From Microbacterium sp. zg-Y1090 (lineage in GTDB: Bacteria > Actinomycetota > Actinomycetes > Actinomycetales > Microbacteriaceae), in contig NZ_CP126742.1 of NCBI RefSeq assembly GCF_030246945.1, forward strand, positions 372,001 to 436,000: DNA of 64,000 nucleotides, written 5' to 3'. Each line of letters starts with the position of its first letter. Position 1 is the first letter of the stretch. Shown here in pieces: positions 1-7,932 of the stretch. The notes below the pieces were generated by a model. It saw only the letters and a program-made list of their open reading frames with translations. It had not been told where the DNA came from and ran no database searches. The position numbers and the translations under genes were made by a program.

Positions 1-1
1 G

Positions 2-487
2 CTGGACAAACTGCGCGCCCGGCTCCGTGCCGACCCCCGCGGGTGGATCGCTCAGCCCGTCGTGATGCTCTCGACCATCCCGACCCTCGTCGAGGACGGC
101 ATGCGACCGCGGCACGCGGACCTGCGGCCCTTCGCCGTCCACGACGGCGACGACGTGTGGGTGCTCCCCGGTGGGCTCACACGCGTGGCGCTTCCGGAGG
201 GACAGCTCGTGGTCAACTCCAGCCAGGGCGGCGGTTCCAAGGACACCTGGATCGTGGGAGGGGCGGCGCCCCGCGACGTCGAGTACGGACACGGCCGCGG
301 TGGCGGCATGGCCGACCTCGTCGCCGATCAGGCCACGACCGAGGCGATCCCGGTGGTCTACGACGAGCAGGCCGCGCCCGTGCACTCGCCGCAGGACGCG
401 CCGCGTGCGCGCGCCGAGCAGCAGGAACAGCAGCAACAGCAGCAGCAGACCGCGGTGCCGACGACCGGGGGGTGCCAGTCATGCTGA
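2..487 (+). CDS. Circularly permuted ATP-grasp protein, C-terminal part
   Basis: This is the 3' end of a gene that begins outside the window; about 161 residues are visible. The segment MLSTIPTLVEDG, followed by RPFAVHDGDDVWVLPGGLTRVA and then an NSSQGGGSKDTW motif, is characteristic of the circularly permuted ATP-grasp family (DUF404/DUF407 type). These enzymes are predicted to make ATP-dependent amide bonds in an uncharacterised peptide or tag pathway. The C-terminal tail is glutamine-rich, with nine Q in eleven residues from a CAG/CAA run at about 415-450, and has a C-terminal CxxC-like end. The stop overlaps the next gene's ATG, so it is co-translated with the alpha-E and transglutaminase genes that usually accompany it. 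Assignment rests on motif recall; the catalytic half is missing here. Confidence 0.85.
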   Translation: MDKLRARLRADPRGWIAQPVVMLSTIPTLVEDGMRPRHADLRPFAVHDGDDVWVLPGGLTRVALPEGQLVVNSSQGGGSKDTWIVGGAAPRDVEYGHGRGGGMADLVADQATTEAIPVVYDEQAAPVHSPQDAPRARAEQQEQQQQQQQTAVPTTGGCQSC

Positions 488-1416
488 GCCGCATCGCAGA
501 GAGCCTGTTCTGGATCGGGCGCTACATCGAGCGGGCGGACGGCACCGCTCGCATCCTCGACGTGCATCTGCAGCTGCTGCTGGAGGACCCCTGGATCGAC
601 GAGGACACCGCGTGCCGGTCGCTGCTCAGCGTCATGGGATCGATGCCGCCGGACGACGCCCTCGAGAAGGTCGAGCGGCAGGACGTCCTGGCGCGCCTGG
701 CGGTGGACCGCGGCAACTCCTCGAGCATCGCGTACTCGCTGCACGCCGCACGCGAGAACGCCCGGCGGGCGCGCGAGATCGTCTCCACGGAGCTCTGGGA
801 GACCCTCAACACGACCAATTCGCGGATGCCGCGTCGGCTGCAGTCCGAGAAGGTGCACGAGTTCTTCCAGTGGGTGCGCGAGCGCTCCGCGCTGGCCGTC
901 GGCATCGTCGACTCGTCGACCAGTCGCGACGAGGCGTGGCAGTTCTTCACGCTCGGTCGCAGCATCGAACGCGCCGACATGACGGCACGCATGCTGGCGA
1001 CACGGTCGCTGACAGAGGCATCCGGCCCGTCGTGGACGACCATCCTGCGGTCGTGCGGCGCCTACGAGGCGTATGTGCGCACCTACCGGGGCATGCCGAG
1101 CTCGCGCAACGCCGCCGAGTTCCTGCTGCTGGACCGGCTGTTCCCGCGGTCGATCATCTACTCGATCCAGCGCGCCGAGGAGTGCATGAGCGCCATCGAT
1201 CCGCGCGCCGACCGGGTCGGGCACTCCAACGCCGTGCTCCGCGCCCTCGGTCGCATCCGCAACGATCTCGAGTACAGCCCCATCACCGACATCCTCGGGG
1301 AGCTGCCCGAGCATATGGAACGGGTGCAGACGGTGACGCGCGAAGCGTCGGAGGCGATCCGGCAGCGCTTCTTCCCCACCCAGGCCGAGCCCAGCTGGAT
1401 CGGAGAGATCTCATGA
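481..1416 (+). CDS. Alpha-E domain protein (DUF403)
   Basis: This 311-residue soluble protein begins MLSRIAESLFWIGRYIERAD, the hallmark N-terminus of the alpha-E (DUF403) family. These proteins are almost entirely alpha-helical. They are of unknown activity and almost always encoded between a circularly permuted ATP-grasp protein and a transglutaminase-like protease. A second ERAD-type repeat (GRSIERADMTARML) lies about residue 160, as expected for the two-fold helical repeat. The ATG at 481 overlaps the end of the ATP-grasp gene, and the stop overlaps the transglutaminase start, so the three form one translationally coupled operon. Known for the family: a predicted role with the ATP-grasp enzyme in peptide ligation. 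No catalytic motif is visible in this protein. Confidence 0.9.
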   Translation: MLSRIAESLFWIGRYIERADGTARILDVHLQLLLEDPWIDEDTACRSLLSVMGSMPPDDALEKVERQDVLARLAVDRGNSSSIAYSLHAARENARRAREIVSTELWETLNTTNSRMPRRLQSEKVHEFFQWVRERSALAVGIVDSSTSRDEAWQFFTLGRSIERADMTARMLATRSLTEASGPSWTTILRSCGAYEAYVRTYRGMPSSRNAAEFLLLDRLFPRSIIYSIQRAEECMSAIDPRADRVGHSNAVLRALGRIRNDLEYSPITDILGELPEHMERVQTVTREASEAIRQRFFPTQAEPSWIGEIS

Positions 1417-2258
1417 TGCGGCTGCGCGTCGAGCACACCACCGGCTTCGTCTACCCCGGGGAGGTGTCCGCGTCGTACAACGAGGCACGCATGCTGCCGG
1501 TGTCGACCGAGAACCAGTTCGTGCTGAGCTCCTCGCTGGACATCGAGCCGTCGACGAGCGTCAACCAGTACGTCGACTACTTCGGCACCCGGGTGGCGTC
1601 GTTCGACGTGCTGTCGGCGCACACCGCCCTGAACATCACGGCGCGCTCGCTCGTGGAGGTGCGGCCGCGTCCGCTGGAGCATCCCGAGATCTCGTGGGAG
1701 GACCTGGCCCGCGAGGCGCAGGGCGCGATCAGCACGGTCGAGATGCTCGCGCAGACGCCGCACACCGCCCCGCACGAGGAGGTGGCCCGCCTGGCGCGTT
1801 CGATCGCCGCCGAGCACGACGGCCCCGGCCACGCCGCGCACGCGATCGCCGTCGCCGTGGGCGACGCCGTCGAGTACGTCTACGGCAGCACCGGCGTGCA
1901 CTCCACCGCCGCGGAGGCGTGGGAGAAGCGGTCGGGAGTCTGCCAGGACATGGCCCACATCACCCTCGGCGCCCTGCGCGAGGTGGGCATCCCCGCCCGG
2001 TACGTCTCGGGATACCTGCACCCCGACCCCGATGCCGAGGTGGGCGTGGCCGTCGTGGGCGAGTCGCACGCCTGGGTGGAGTGGTTCGCGGGCGACTGGC
2101 ACGGCTTCGACCCGACGAACAACGTCGAGATCGGCGAGCGGCACGTGCTGGTCGGGCGCGGGCGGGATTACAGCGACGTGCCGCCGCTGCGCGGCGTGTA
2201 CGGCGGCGCCACCAAGAGCGACCTGCACGTGCAGGTGACGATCACCCGCGAGGCCTGA
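1413..2258 (+). CDS. Transglutaminase-like cysteine protease family protein
   Basis: 281-282 residues; two adjacent ATG codons (1413, 1416) could start it, the first overlapping the upstream stop. The N-terminal about 90 residues (RLRVEHTTGFVYPGEV..SYNEARMLP) match the bacterial transglutaminase N-terminal domain. The core carries the papain-like triad: Cys in SGVCQDMAHI, His in ESHAWVEWF, Asp in HGFDPTNN. No signal peptide or membrane segment is seen, so it should act in the cytoplasm. Third gene of the ATP-grasp/alpha-E/transglutaminase operon. By family knowledge it is predicted to cleave or transfer the peptide product of the ATP-grasp enzyme. The substrate is unknown. Confidence 0.92.
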   Translation: MMRLRVEHTTGFVYPGEVSASYNEARMLPVSTENQFVLSSSLDIEPSTSVNQYVDYFGTRVASFDVLSAHTALNITARSLVEVRPRPLEHPEISWEDLAREAQGAISTVEMLAQTPHTAPHEEVARLARSIAAEHDGPGHAAHAIAVAVGDAVEYVYGSTGVHSTAAEAWEKRSGVCQDMAHITLGALREVGIPARYVSGYLHPDPDAEVGVAVVGESHAWVEWFAGDWHGFDPTNNVEIGERHVLVGRGRDYSDVPPLRGVYGGATKSDLHVQVTITREA

Positions 2259-2284
2259 CCGCGCCGACGGCGATTCCGGCCGCC

Positions 2285-2434
2285 TCAGGCGGGCGGGCTG
2301 TCGGGGTCGAGCGTCTTGAGCGTCTCCTCCTCAGCCGGGTTGTCGGCTTCGAGCTGGTCCTGTGTGCCCTCGTCACCACCGAGCGGGGCTTCCTCGTCGT
2401 CGGCGGCTGGAGCGTTGTCGCGGTCCTGGTCCAT
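2285..2434 (-). CDS. Small acidic hypothetical protein (49 aa)
   Basis: A 49-residue open frame starting MDQDRDNAPAADDEEAP and ending LKTLDPDSPPA. It is very acidic (about 15 D/E) and has no membrane segment. The block QDQLEADNPAEEETLKTLDPD resembles short acidic proteins of unknown function that I recall from Microbacteriaceae, often mis-named 'multidrug transporter'. That recollection could not be checked. It stands alone, convergent with the transglutaminase gene. No clear ribosome-binding site precedes the ATG. The remaining 285 bases up to the aldo/keto reductase hold no other convincing gene. Moderate confidence because of size. Confidence 0.55.
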   Translation of the reverse strand: MDQDRDNAPAADDEEAPLGGDEGTQDQLEADNPAEEETLKTLDPDSPPA

Positions 2435-2719
2435 GACGACACGGTAGGGGTCACCGCGCTCGGCCGCACCGGGCTTGCGCTGACCCCGGCGAGGTGCCAC
2501 GGCGGATACCGCTCGGCGCTGCTCCGGTGTCGCAAAGGAGCGTGGAACGAGCGCCGCACTGTGCGGACGCGACACTCGAGCGGCTCTTCGCGACACCGGC
2601 GATCGCGGCGGGCGCCCGTAGGATCGGCCGGGAGCGGGGCCCGAGGCGCGGAGCGCCGACGATCGTCGGCTGCGCCTCTCGGCTCCGTCCTGATCTTCTC
2701 CGCTCGAAAGGCGACTCGT

Positions 2720-3667
2720 ATGACCCGCACCCTCGGCACCACCGGCATTCCCGTCGGTGACATCACCCTCGGCACCTCGTCGCTCGGTGACGGCACCGCT
2801 CCCGGTTCGGCGGAAGAGGCCGCAGCCGTCGCGGCGGCGGTGGACCTGCTCACCGGTCCCTTCCCGCTCGTCGACACCTCGAACAACTACGGCGACGGCC
2901 GGTCCGAGGAGGTGCTCGGCCTCGCCCTCGCGCAGCTGGGGGGCCGCGCCGCCGCCCGCATCGCCACCAAGGTCGACCGTGACCCGGAGGCCGGCGCGTT
3001 CGACCGCGACCGGGTGCTGCGCTCCTACGAGGAGAGCCTCGCGCGGCTCGGCGTCGACCGCGTCGGCATCCTCCACTTCCACGACCCCTTCAGCGTCACC
3101 TTCGAGGAAGCCACCGCGCCCGGCGGGGGACTGGAGGGGATGCGTGAGCTGCGGGACTCGGGCGCCGTCGACGCGATCGGCATCGCGGCGGGGCCGATCC
3201 CGCTGATGACCCGGTACGTCGAGACCGGTCTGTTCGATCTGGTGCTGTCGCACAATCGCTTCACGCTCGTCGATCGCAGCGCCGAGGCGCTGTTCGCGGA
3301 CGCGCGCCGCCGCGGCATGGGGGTCTTCAACGCGGCGCCGTTCGGTGCCGGCATCCTCGCGAAGGGGTCGGCGTCGCGGGCATCGTACGGCTACACCGAG
3401 GCCTCGCCCGGACTCGTCACCTGGATCCAGCGCGCCGAGGCGGTGTGCGCCGACCACGGTGTGCCGCTGGCCGCGGCGGCGCTGCACTTCTCGCTGCGCT
3501 CGGACCTCGTCGACTCCACGATCGTCGGCATCTCCTCGACGCGGCGGCTGCAGCAGCTGATTGCGCTGCGCGACACCTCGGTGCCCGACGCGCTCTGGGG
3601 AGACCTCGACGCGCTCGGGCCGGCGCCGACCCCGCTGGCGGCGCAGGACGCGGCGGCCGCGCTGTGA
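2720..3667 (+). CDS. Aldo/keto reductase
   Basis: 315 residues, cytosolic NAD(P)H-dependent oxidoreductase of the aldo/keto reductase superfamily. The catalytic tetrad is recognisable: Asp-Thr in VDTSNNYGDG with the Tyr at its end, Lys in RIATKVDRD, and His in GILHFHDPF. The C-terminal part (TIVGISSTRRLQQ) is the phosphate-binding loop region. The sequence resembles the L-fucose/D-threo-aldose dehydrogenase branch (NNYGDGRSEEVLG), but the substrate cannot be fixed. GAAAGG at 2706-2711 is a well-placed ribosome-binding site for the ATG at 2720. The stop overlaps the GTG of the next gene (GTGA), so the two are translationally coupled. Confidence 0.9.
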   Translation: MTRTLGTTGIPVGDITLGTSSLGDGTAPGSAEEAAAVAAAVDLLTGPFPLVDTSNNYGDGRSEEVLGLALAQLGGRAAARIATKVDRDPEAGAFDRDRVLRSYEESLARLGVDRVGILHFHDPFSVTFEEATAPGGGLEGMRELRDSGAVDAIGIAAGPIPLMTRYVETGLFDLVLSHNRFTLVDRSAEALFADARRRGMGVFNAAPFGAGILAKGSASRASYGYTEASPGLVTWIQRAEAVCADHGVPLAAAALHFSLRSDLVDSTIVGISSTRRLQQLIALRDTSVPDALWGDLDALGPAPTPLAAQDAAAAL

Positions 3668-4596
3668 GCCGCCCCGCGATCGGCGTCATGCTGCCCCGCG
3701 ACCTCGACGCGCACCAGGTGCAGACGTTCGTCCGCCGCGCCGAGGAGCTCGGGTTCGATGACCTGTGGATCGTCGAGGACCTCGGATTCCGCGGCGGCAT
3801 CGCGCAGGCCGGTGCCGTGCTGGCGTGGACCGAGCGGATGCGCGTCGGGATCGGCATCCTCCCCGCCGGCGCCCGCAACGCCGCGTTCGCCGCGATGGAG
3901 CTGGCCACGCTCGCGCAGCTGTTCCCCGGGCGGATCGACGCCGGGATCGGGCACGGGATGCCGGACTGGATGCGCGCGGTCGGGGCATGGCCGTCCCGCC
4001 CGCTGGGGGCGCTCGAGGCCCACGTGACGGCGGTGCGGACCCTGCTCGCCGGGGGTGCGCTCGACAGCGACGTGCACCTGGACTCGACAGCGGTGCCGAG
4101 CGAGCGGCCCCCGCTGCTGCTGGGCGTGCGCGGCCCGAAGTCCCTCGCGCTGTCGGGGCGCATCGCCGACGGCACCGTGCTGGCCGAGCCGGTGACCCCG
4201 GAGTACGCGCGGGCGGCGGTGGCGCGGATCGACGCGGCATCCCCGCATCGGCTCGTCGCCTACAACGTCGGCGTCGTCGACGCGGATGCCGCGGCGGCCC
4301 TGGCGACGGCGCGCCCCGGGCTGGCCGCGATCGGCGAACCGGACTGGGCTCCGCACATCGAGCCGCTGCCGTTCGCGGCCGAGTTCGCAGCCCTGCGCGC
4401 ACGGTGCGCCGACGGGGCGGAGTTCGCGCGCACGATGCCGGACGAGTGGGTGCGGCAGCTGGCGCTCGTCGGGACAGCCGCGCAGGTGCGTGCGCGCATC
4501 GACGAGCTCGCCGGCGCCGGTGTGCACAGTTCGGTGTTCATCCCCGTCGGCGACAGCCTCGCCGCCCTGGAGTCCCTGGCCGCCGTCCTCGACTGA
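3664..4596 (+). CDS. Luciferase-like (LLM class) flavin-dependent oxidoreductase
   Basis: 310 residues. The start is a GTG whose last two bases begin the stop codon of the aldo/keto reductase. The fold signatures of the bacterial luciferase-like family are clear: an N-terminal strand IGVMLPRDLDAHQVQTFVRRAEELGFDDLWIVED, a middle MRVGIGILPAGARNA, and a C-terminal LVGTAAQVRARIDELAGAGVHSSVF. Such TIM-barrel enzymes use FMN or coenzyme F420. This member most resembles the F420/FMN reductase side rather than true luciferases. Substrate unknown; the coupling with the aldo/keto reductase suggests joint carbonyl or sugar-derivative chemistry (inference). Confidence 0.88.
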   Translation: MSRPAIGVMLPRDLDAHQVQTFVRRAEELGFDDLWIVEDLGFRGGIAQAGAVLAWTERMRVGIGILPAGARNAAFAAMELATLAQLFPGRIDAGIGHGMPDWMRAVGAWPSRPLGALEAHVTAVRTLLAGGALDSDVHLDSTAVPSERPPLLLGVRGPKSLALSGRIADGTVLAEPVTPEYARAAVARIDAASPHRLVAYNVGVVDADAAAALATARPGLAAIGEPDWAPHIEPLPFAAEFAALRARCADGAEFARTMPDEWVRQLALVGTAAQVRARIDELAGAGVHSSVFIPVGDSLAALESLAAVLD

Positions 4597-4622
4597 GGAT
4601 TCGTCCCGTCGAACCAGCGCGA

Positions 4623-4654
4623 GGCAGCACGTGGCAGCAGGTGGCAGCACGTGG
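4623..4654 (+). repeat. Three tandem 10-bp units
   Basis: Direct repeats GGCAGCACGT, GGCAGCAGGT and GGCAGCACGT follow one another, then GG. They lie between the luciferase-like gene and the alditol oxidase, about 80 bases upstream of the latter's start. The unit contains CACGTG/CAGGTG E-box-like cores. They may be binding sites for a regulator of the alditol oxidase or a slippage product. Confidence 0.7.
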
Positions 4655-4734
4655 GCGCGGATACTCGCCCAGACGACCACGGCTCACCCGGCTCGGGTTA
4701 TGTTGTGGGGAACGCGAAAAGGCGAGGGGGCGGC

Positions 4735-5988
4735 ATGCCGCAGCAGAACTGGGCAGGGAACTACACCTACCGGGCGCCGCGCATCGCGGTGGCCGAGACG
4801 ATCGACGACGTCCGCCGGGTCGTCGCGGCGGGCGGCCCGGTCCGCGCGCTCGGCACCCGGCACTCCTTCACCGACCTCCCCGACACCGACGGCACGCTCA
4901 TCGACGTCACCGGCATCGAGCCCGCCTTTGCGCTCGACGAGGCGGCGCAGACCATCACCGTCGGTGCGGGCACCCGCTACGGCGACCTCGCCCTCTGGCT
5001 CGAGGAGCGCGGCTGGGCCCTGGGCAACCTCGGCTCGCTGCCCCACATCAACGTCGGCGGCGCGATCGCGACCGGCACCCACGGATCCGGCAACGGCAAC
5101 CGCGTGCTCTCGGCTGCCGTGCGGTCGCTGCGCTATGTCGGCGCCGACGGTGACGTGCACGAGGTGCGCCGCGGCGACCCCGACTTCCCCGCGCTCGCGG
5201 TGGGGCTCGGCGCCGCCGGCATCACCGTCACGGTCACCCTCGACGTGCAGCCCACCTTCCGCGTGCGGCAGGACATCTACACCGGCGTCACCTGGGATGC
5301 CGCGCTCGCCCGCTACGACGAGCTCACCTCCGCCGGCTACAGCGTTTCGGTGTTCTCCCGCTGGGAGGGTGACACCCTCGGCCATGTGTGGGTGAAGACC
5401 CGGCTGGATGCCGACGACGACCCGATCGGCGACACCCTGCTCGACGGCGAGCGCGAGCTCACCGGGCTGTCCCCCCTCGAGGGCATGACGAACGTCACGG
5501 AGCTCGCCGGCGTGCCCGGTCCCTGGCTGCTGCGGCTGCCGCACTTCCGCCTGGACATGCAGCCGTCGTTCGGCAACGAGATCCAGACGGAGTACTTCGT
5601 CGACCGCGCCGACGCCCCCGGCGCGCTCGCTGCCGTGAGGGGCCTCGGCGACGGCATCCGCCCGCATCTCATCGTGACCGAGCTGCGCACCGCCGCCGCC
5701 GACGACCTCTGGCTGAGCCCCGCCTACGAGCGGGATGCCGCGATCATCCACTTCACGTGGGAGAACCACCCCGATGAGGTCGCCGCGCTGCTGCCCGGCA
5801 TCGAGGACGCGCTGGCCCCCTTCGCGGCGCGCCCGCACTGGGGCAAGGCGCACGCGTTCGACCGCGCCGCGATCGAGCGGGTGCACCCGCGCCTCGCCGA
5901 CGCCCGCGGCGTGTTCGAGCGACTCGACCCGGACGGTCGCTTCGTCAACGCGCACCTGGTGCGCGTGGGCGTGCGCGACCCGCGCTGA
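4735..5988 (+). CDS. FAD-binding alditol (xylitol/sorbitol) oxidase
   Basis: 417 residues, essentially the length of Streptomyces AldO (about 418). The N-terminal PCMH-type FAD domain contains GTRHSFTDLPDT. The His (residue 43) corresponds to the histidine that binds FAD covalently in AldO. HINVGGAIATGTHGSGNGN is the second flavin-binding loop. The C-terminal half is the D-arabinono-lactone oxidase (ALO) domain with HPRWxK-like HWGKAH near the end. The expected reaction is oxidation of a polyol at C1 with oxygen to an aldose plus hydrogen peroxide, in the cytoplasm. A GAGG-type ribosome-binding site precedes the ATG. Monocistronic; downstream it converges on the MFS gene. Confidence 0.9.
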   Translation: MPQQNWAGNYTYRAPRIAVAETIDDVRRVVAAGGPVRALGTRHSFTDLPDTDGTLIDVTGIEPAFALDEAAQTITVGAGTRYGDLALWLEERGWALGNLGSLPHINVGGAIATGTHGSGNGNRVLSAAVRSLRYVGADGDVHEVRRGDPDFPALAVGLGAAGITVTVTLDVQPTFRVRQDIYTGVTWDAALARYDELTSAGYSVSVFSRWEGDTLGHVWVKTRLDADDDPIGDTLLDGERELTGLSPLEGMTNVTELAGVPGPWLLRLPHFRLDMQPSFGNEIQTEYFVDRADAPGALAAVRGLGDGIRPHLIVTELRTAAADDLWLSPAYERDAAIIHFTWENHPDEVAALLPGIEDALAPFAARPHWGKAHAFDRAAIERVHPRLADARGVFERLDPDGRFVNAHLVRVGVRDPR

Positions 5989-6029
5989 CGCCCGCCTGCG
6001 ACGGTGTCAGCGCTGTTCGCAGAGACCGG

Positions 6030-7403
6030 TCAGCCCGCGAAGCGCTCCCGAGCCTCGCGCGCGGCCCGGGCGTCCCGCTCGCGGTCGTCCGGTAGCCGGA
6101 TCGGCGTGGTGCCCGCGATCTCGTCGGAGAACGCCTCAGGCGGCACGATGGCCACAGGACGGGTCTCGCCGAGCGTGACGCCGAACCGCCGTGTCTCAGA
6201 GCGGCGGACACGGCCGGACACGAGCATCCAGGTGGCGCCGATCGCGAACGCCACGAACGCCGCGACGGCACCGAGGAGGATCGCCGCGCGCGGGCCGAAC
6301 TCCGCTGCCACCCAGCCGACGATGGGGGCCCCGAGGGGAGTGCCGCCCATGAGGATCGCCATGTACAGCGCCAGCACGCGGCCGCGCAGGGCGGGGTCGG
6401 TCGTGGTCTGCACGTAGCCGTTCGCGGTGGTGAGGGTCGTCACGACGGCGAAGCCGGTGAGCATGAGGGTCAGCGCGTACAGCCAGTAGTTGGGCATGAA
6501 CGCCGAGACGGTGATGGCGACGGCGAACATCAGCGTGCCGAGGATGACCACGCGGATGCGGGCACGGTCGCGGCGGGCGGCCAAGAGCGCGCCGATGAGC
6601 GACCCGACGGCCAGGATCGAGCTGAGCAGGCCGTAGCCGTCGGCCTCCTGGCCGAACTCCAGGGCCATCGTCGAGGCGAAGATGGGGAAGTTCATGCCGA
6701 AGGCGCCGAGCAGGAACACCATCGCGAAGGCGACCATCAGATCGGGGCGCTTGCCGACGTAGCGGAACCCGTCGGCGAGCCGCGAGGCGCCCGGCGCCTT
6801 CACGCGCGGGATGAGCTCGTCCGTCCGGATCAGCATGAGGGCGCCGATCATCGCGAGGAAGGTCACCGCGTTGACGAAGAACACCCAGCCGGTTCCCACC
6901 GCGACGATGACGACGCCGGCGACGGCGGGGCCGATCATGCGGGCGCCGTTGAAGGATGCCGCGTTGAGCGCGACGGCGTTGGAGGCGTTCTCACGGGAGA
7001 CGAGGTCCGAGACGAACGCCTGGCGCGACGGGTTGTCGAACGCCGAGATGACGCCCAGCAGCAGCGCGAACCCGTACATCAGGCCGAGCGTCATGACGTC
7101 GGCCAGCAGCAGCGCGCCGATGACGAGCCCGACCAGCAGCAGCAGGCTCTGGGTGAGCATGAGCAGCTTGCGCCGGTCGAAGCGGTCTGCCACCCATCCG
7201 GTGACGCCCACCAGCAGCAGCGGCGGGGCGAACTGCAGCGCCATCGTGATGCCCATGGCGCCGGCGTCGTTGTCGGTGAGGGCGGTGAGCACGACCCAGC
7301 TGAGCGCGGTCGCCTGCATCCACGCGCCGATGTTCGACACGAGCGCGCCGATGAACCAGACGCGGTAGTTGAAGATGGAGAAGGAGCGGAACATCGCACT
7401 CAT
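6030..7403 (-). CDS. MFS transporter
   Basis: 457 residues with about 12 predicted membrane segments, from FNYRVWFIGALVSNIGAWMQ to AAFVAFAIGATWMLVSG, and a charged C-terminal tail. The loop WVADRFDRRKLLMLTQ is the MFS motif between segments 2 and 3. The N-terminus (FRNYRxWxxGxxxSNxGxWMQ type) places it with the enterobactin-exporter/tetracycline-like DHA3 group of proton antiporters. The ATG at 7403 overlaps the stop of the upstream MarR gene, so the two are one operon. This is the typical arrangement for a drug or metabolite efflux pump under MarR control. Substrate not predictable. Confidence 0.92.
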   Translation of the reverse strand: MSAMFRSFSIFNYRVWFIGALVSNIGAWMQATALSWVVLTALTDNDAGAMGITMALQFAPPLLLVGVTGWVADRFDRRKLLMLTQSLLLLVGLVIGALLLADVMTLGLMYGFALLLGVISAFDNPSRQAFVSDLVSRENASNAVALNAASFNGARMIGPAVAGVVIVAVGTGWVFFVNAVTFLAMIGALMLIRTDELIPRVKAPGASRLADGFRYVGKRPDLMVAFAMVFLLGAFGMNFPIFASTMALEFGQEADGYGLLSSILAVGSLIGALLAARRDRARIRVVILGTLMFAVAITVSAFMPNYWLYALTLMLTGFAVVTTLTTANGYVQTTTDPALRGRVLALYMAILMGGTPLGAPIVGWVAAEFGPRAAILLGAVAAFVAFAIGATWMLVSGRVRRSETRRFGVTLGETRPVAIVPPEAFSDEIAGTTPIRLPDDRERDARAAREARERFAG

Positions 7404-7858
7404 CGCGAGGCCACCTCCCGCATGATGTCGGCGGCCTGCGCGAGCACGTCGCGGTCGGCGTCGCTCAGCGACGCCAGGGCGGCCTCGAGCCACGAGTCCC
7501 GCCGGCGCGTGGTCTCCTCGACCACGGCGCGGCCGGCGTCGGTGAGCGAGATCGTGACCTTGCGGCGGTCCTGCTCGTCGGGGGTGCGCGCGACGTAGCC
7601 GGACTCCTCGAGGCAGTTGACGGTGCGGTTCATCGACGGCGCCGACACGCGCTCGCGGTCGGCCAGTTCACCGAGGGCATGCGGGCCGTGCACGGTGAGA
7701 GCGGCGAGCACCGCGAACTGGCCGTCGCTCATCTCGTCGACCGCGCGCTGGGCGCGCAGGCGTCGTGCGAGACGGAAGGTCGCCATGCGCAGGTCGGATG
7801 CCGCGGCGGCGAGATCGGCGGTGGGGGAGGGCGGAGCGGAGGCGTCTGTCGTTGTCAT
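7400..7858 (-). CDS. MarR family transcriptional regulator
   Basis: 152 residues from the ATG at 7858 (in-frame ATGs at 7867 and 7873 would add 3-5 residues). The winged helix-turn-helix is clear: SDGQFAVLAALTVHGPHALGELADRERVSAPSMNRTVNCLEESGYVARTPDEQDRRKVTISLTDAG, with the conserved DxRxxxxxLT wing. I chose 7858 because the -10 hexamer at 7869-7874 would put the transcription start about 3 bases before this codon. That makes the mRNA essentially leaderless and places the two upstream ATGs ahead of or at the transcription start. Expected to repress its own operon with the MFS pump until a small phenolic or drug-like ligand binds. Confidence 0.92.
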   Translation of the reverse strand: MTTTDASAPPSPTADLAAAASDLRMATFRLARRLRAQRAVDEMSDGQFAVLAALTVHGPHALGELADRERVSAPSMNRTVNCLEESGYVARTPDEQDRRKVTISLTDAGRAVVEETTRRRDSWLEAALASLSDADRDVLAQAADIMREVASR

Positions 7859-7866
7859 GCGGTTCA

Positions 7867-7897
7867 TTAGCATAGCTCATTAGTGTTGCTAAGTAAA
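7867..7897 (-). promoter_or_regulatory. marR-MFS promoter with inverted-repeat operator
   Basis: On the minus strand, TTTACT (plus 7892-7897) and TATGCT (plus 7869-7874) are separated by 17 bases. They form a sigma-70-like promoter with 4/6 matches in each box. TTAGCA (7867-7872) and TGCTAA (7887-7892) form an inverted repeat that brackets the spacer and touches both boxes, a good fit for a MarR autoregulatory operator. This is the only AT-rich island in the neighbourhood. Confidence 0.72.
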
Positions 7898-7932
7898 CCG
7901 GGGAGGCGGCCGTGCAGCGCCCGCGGGGCTTG

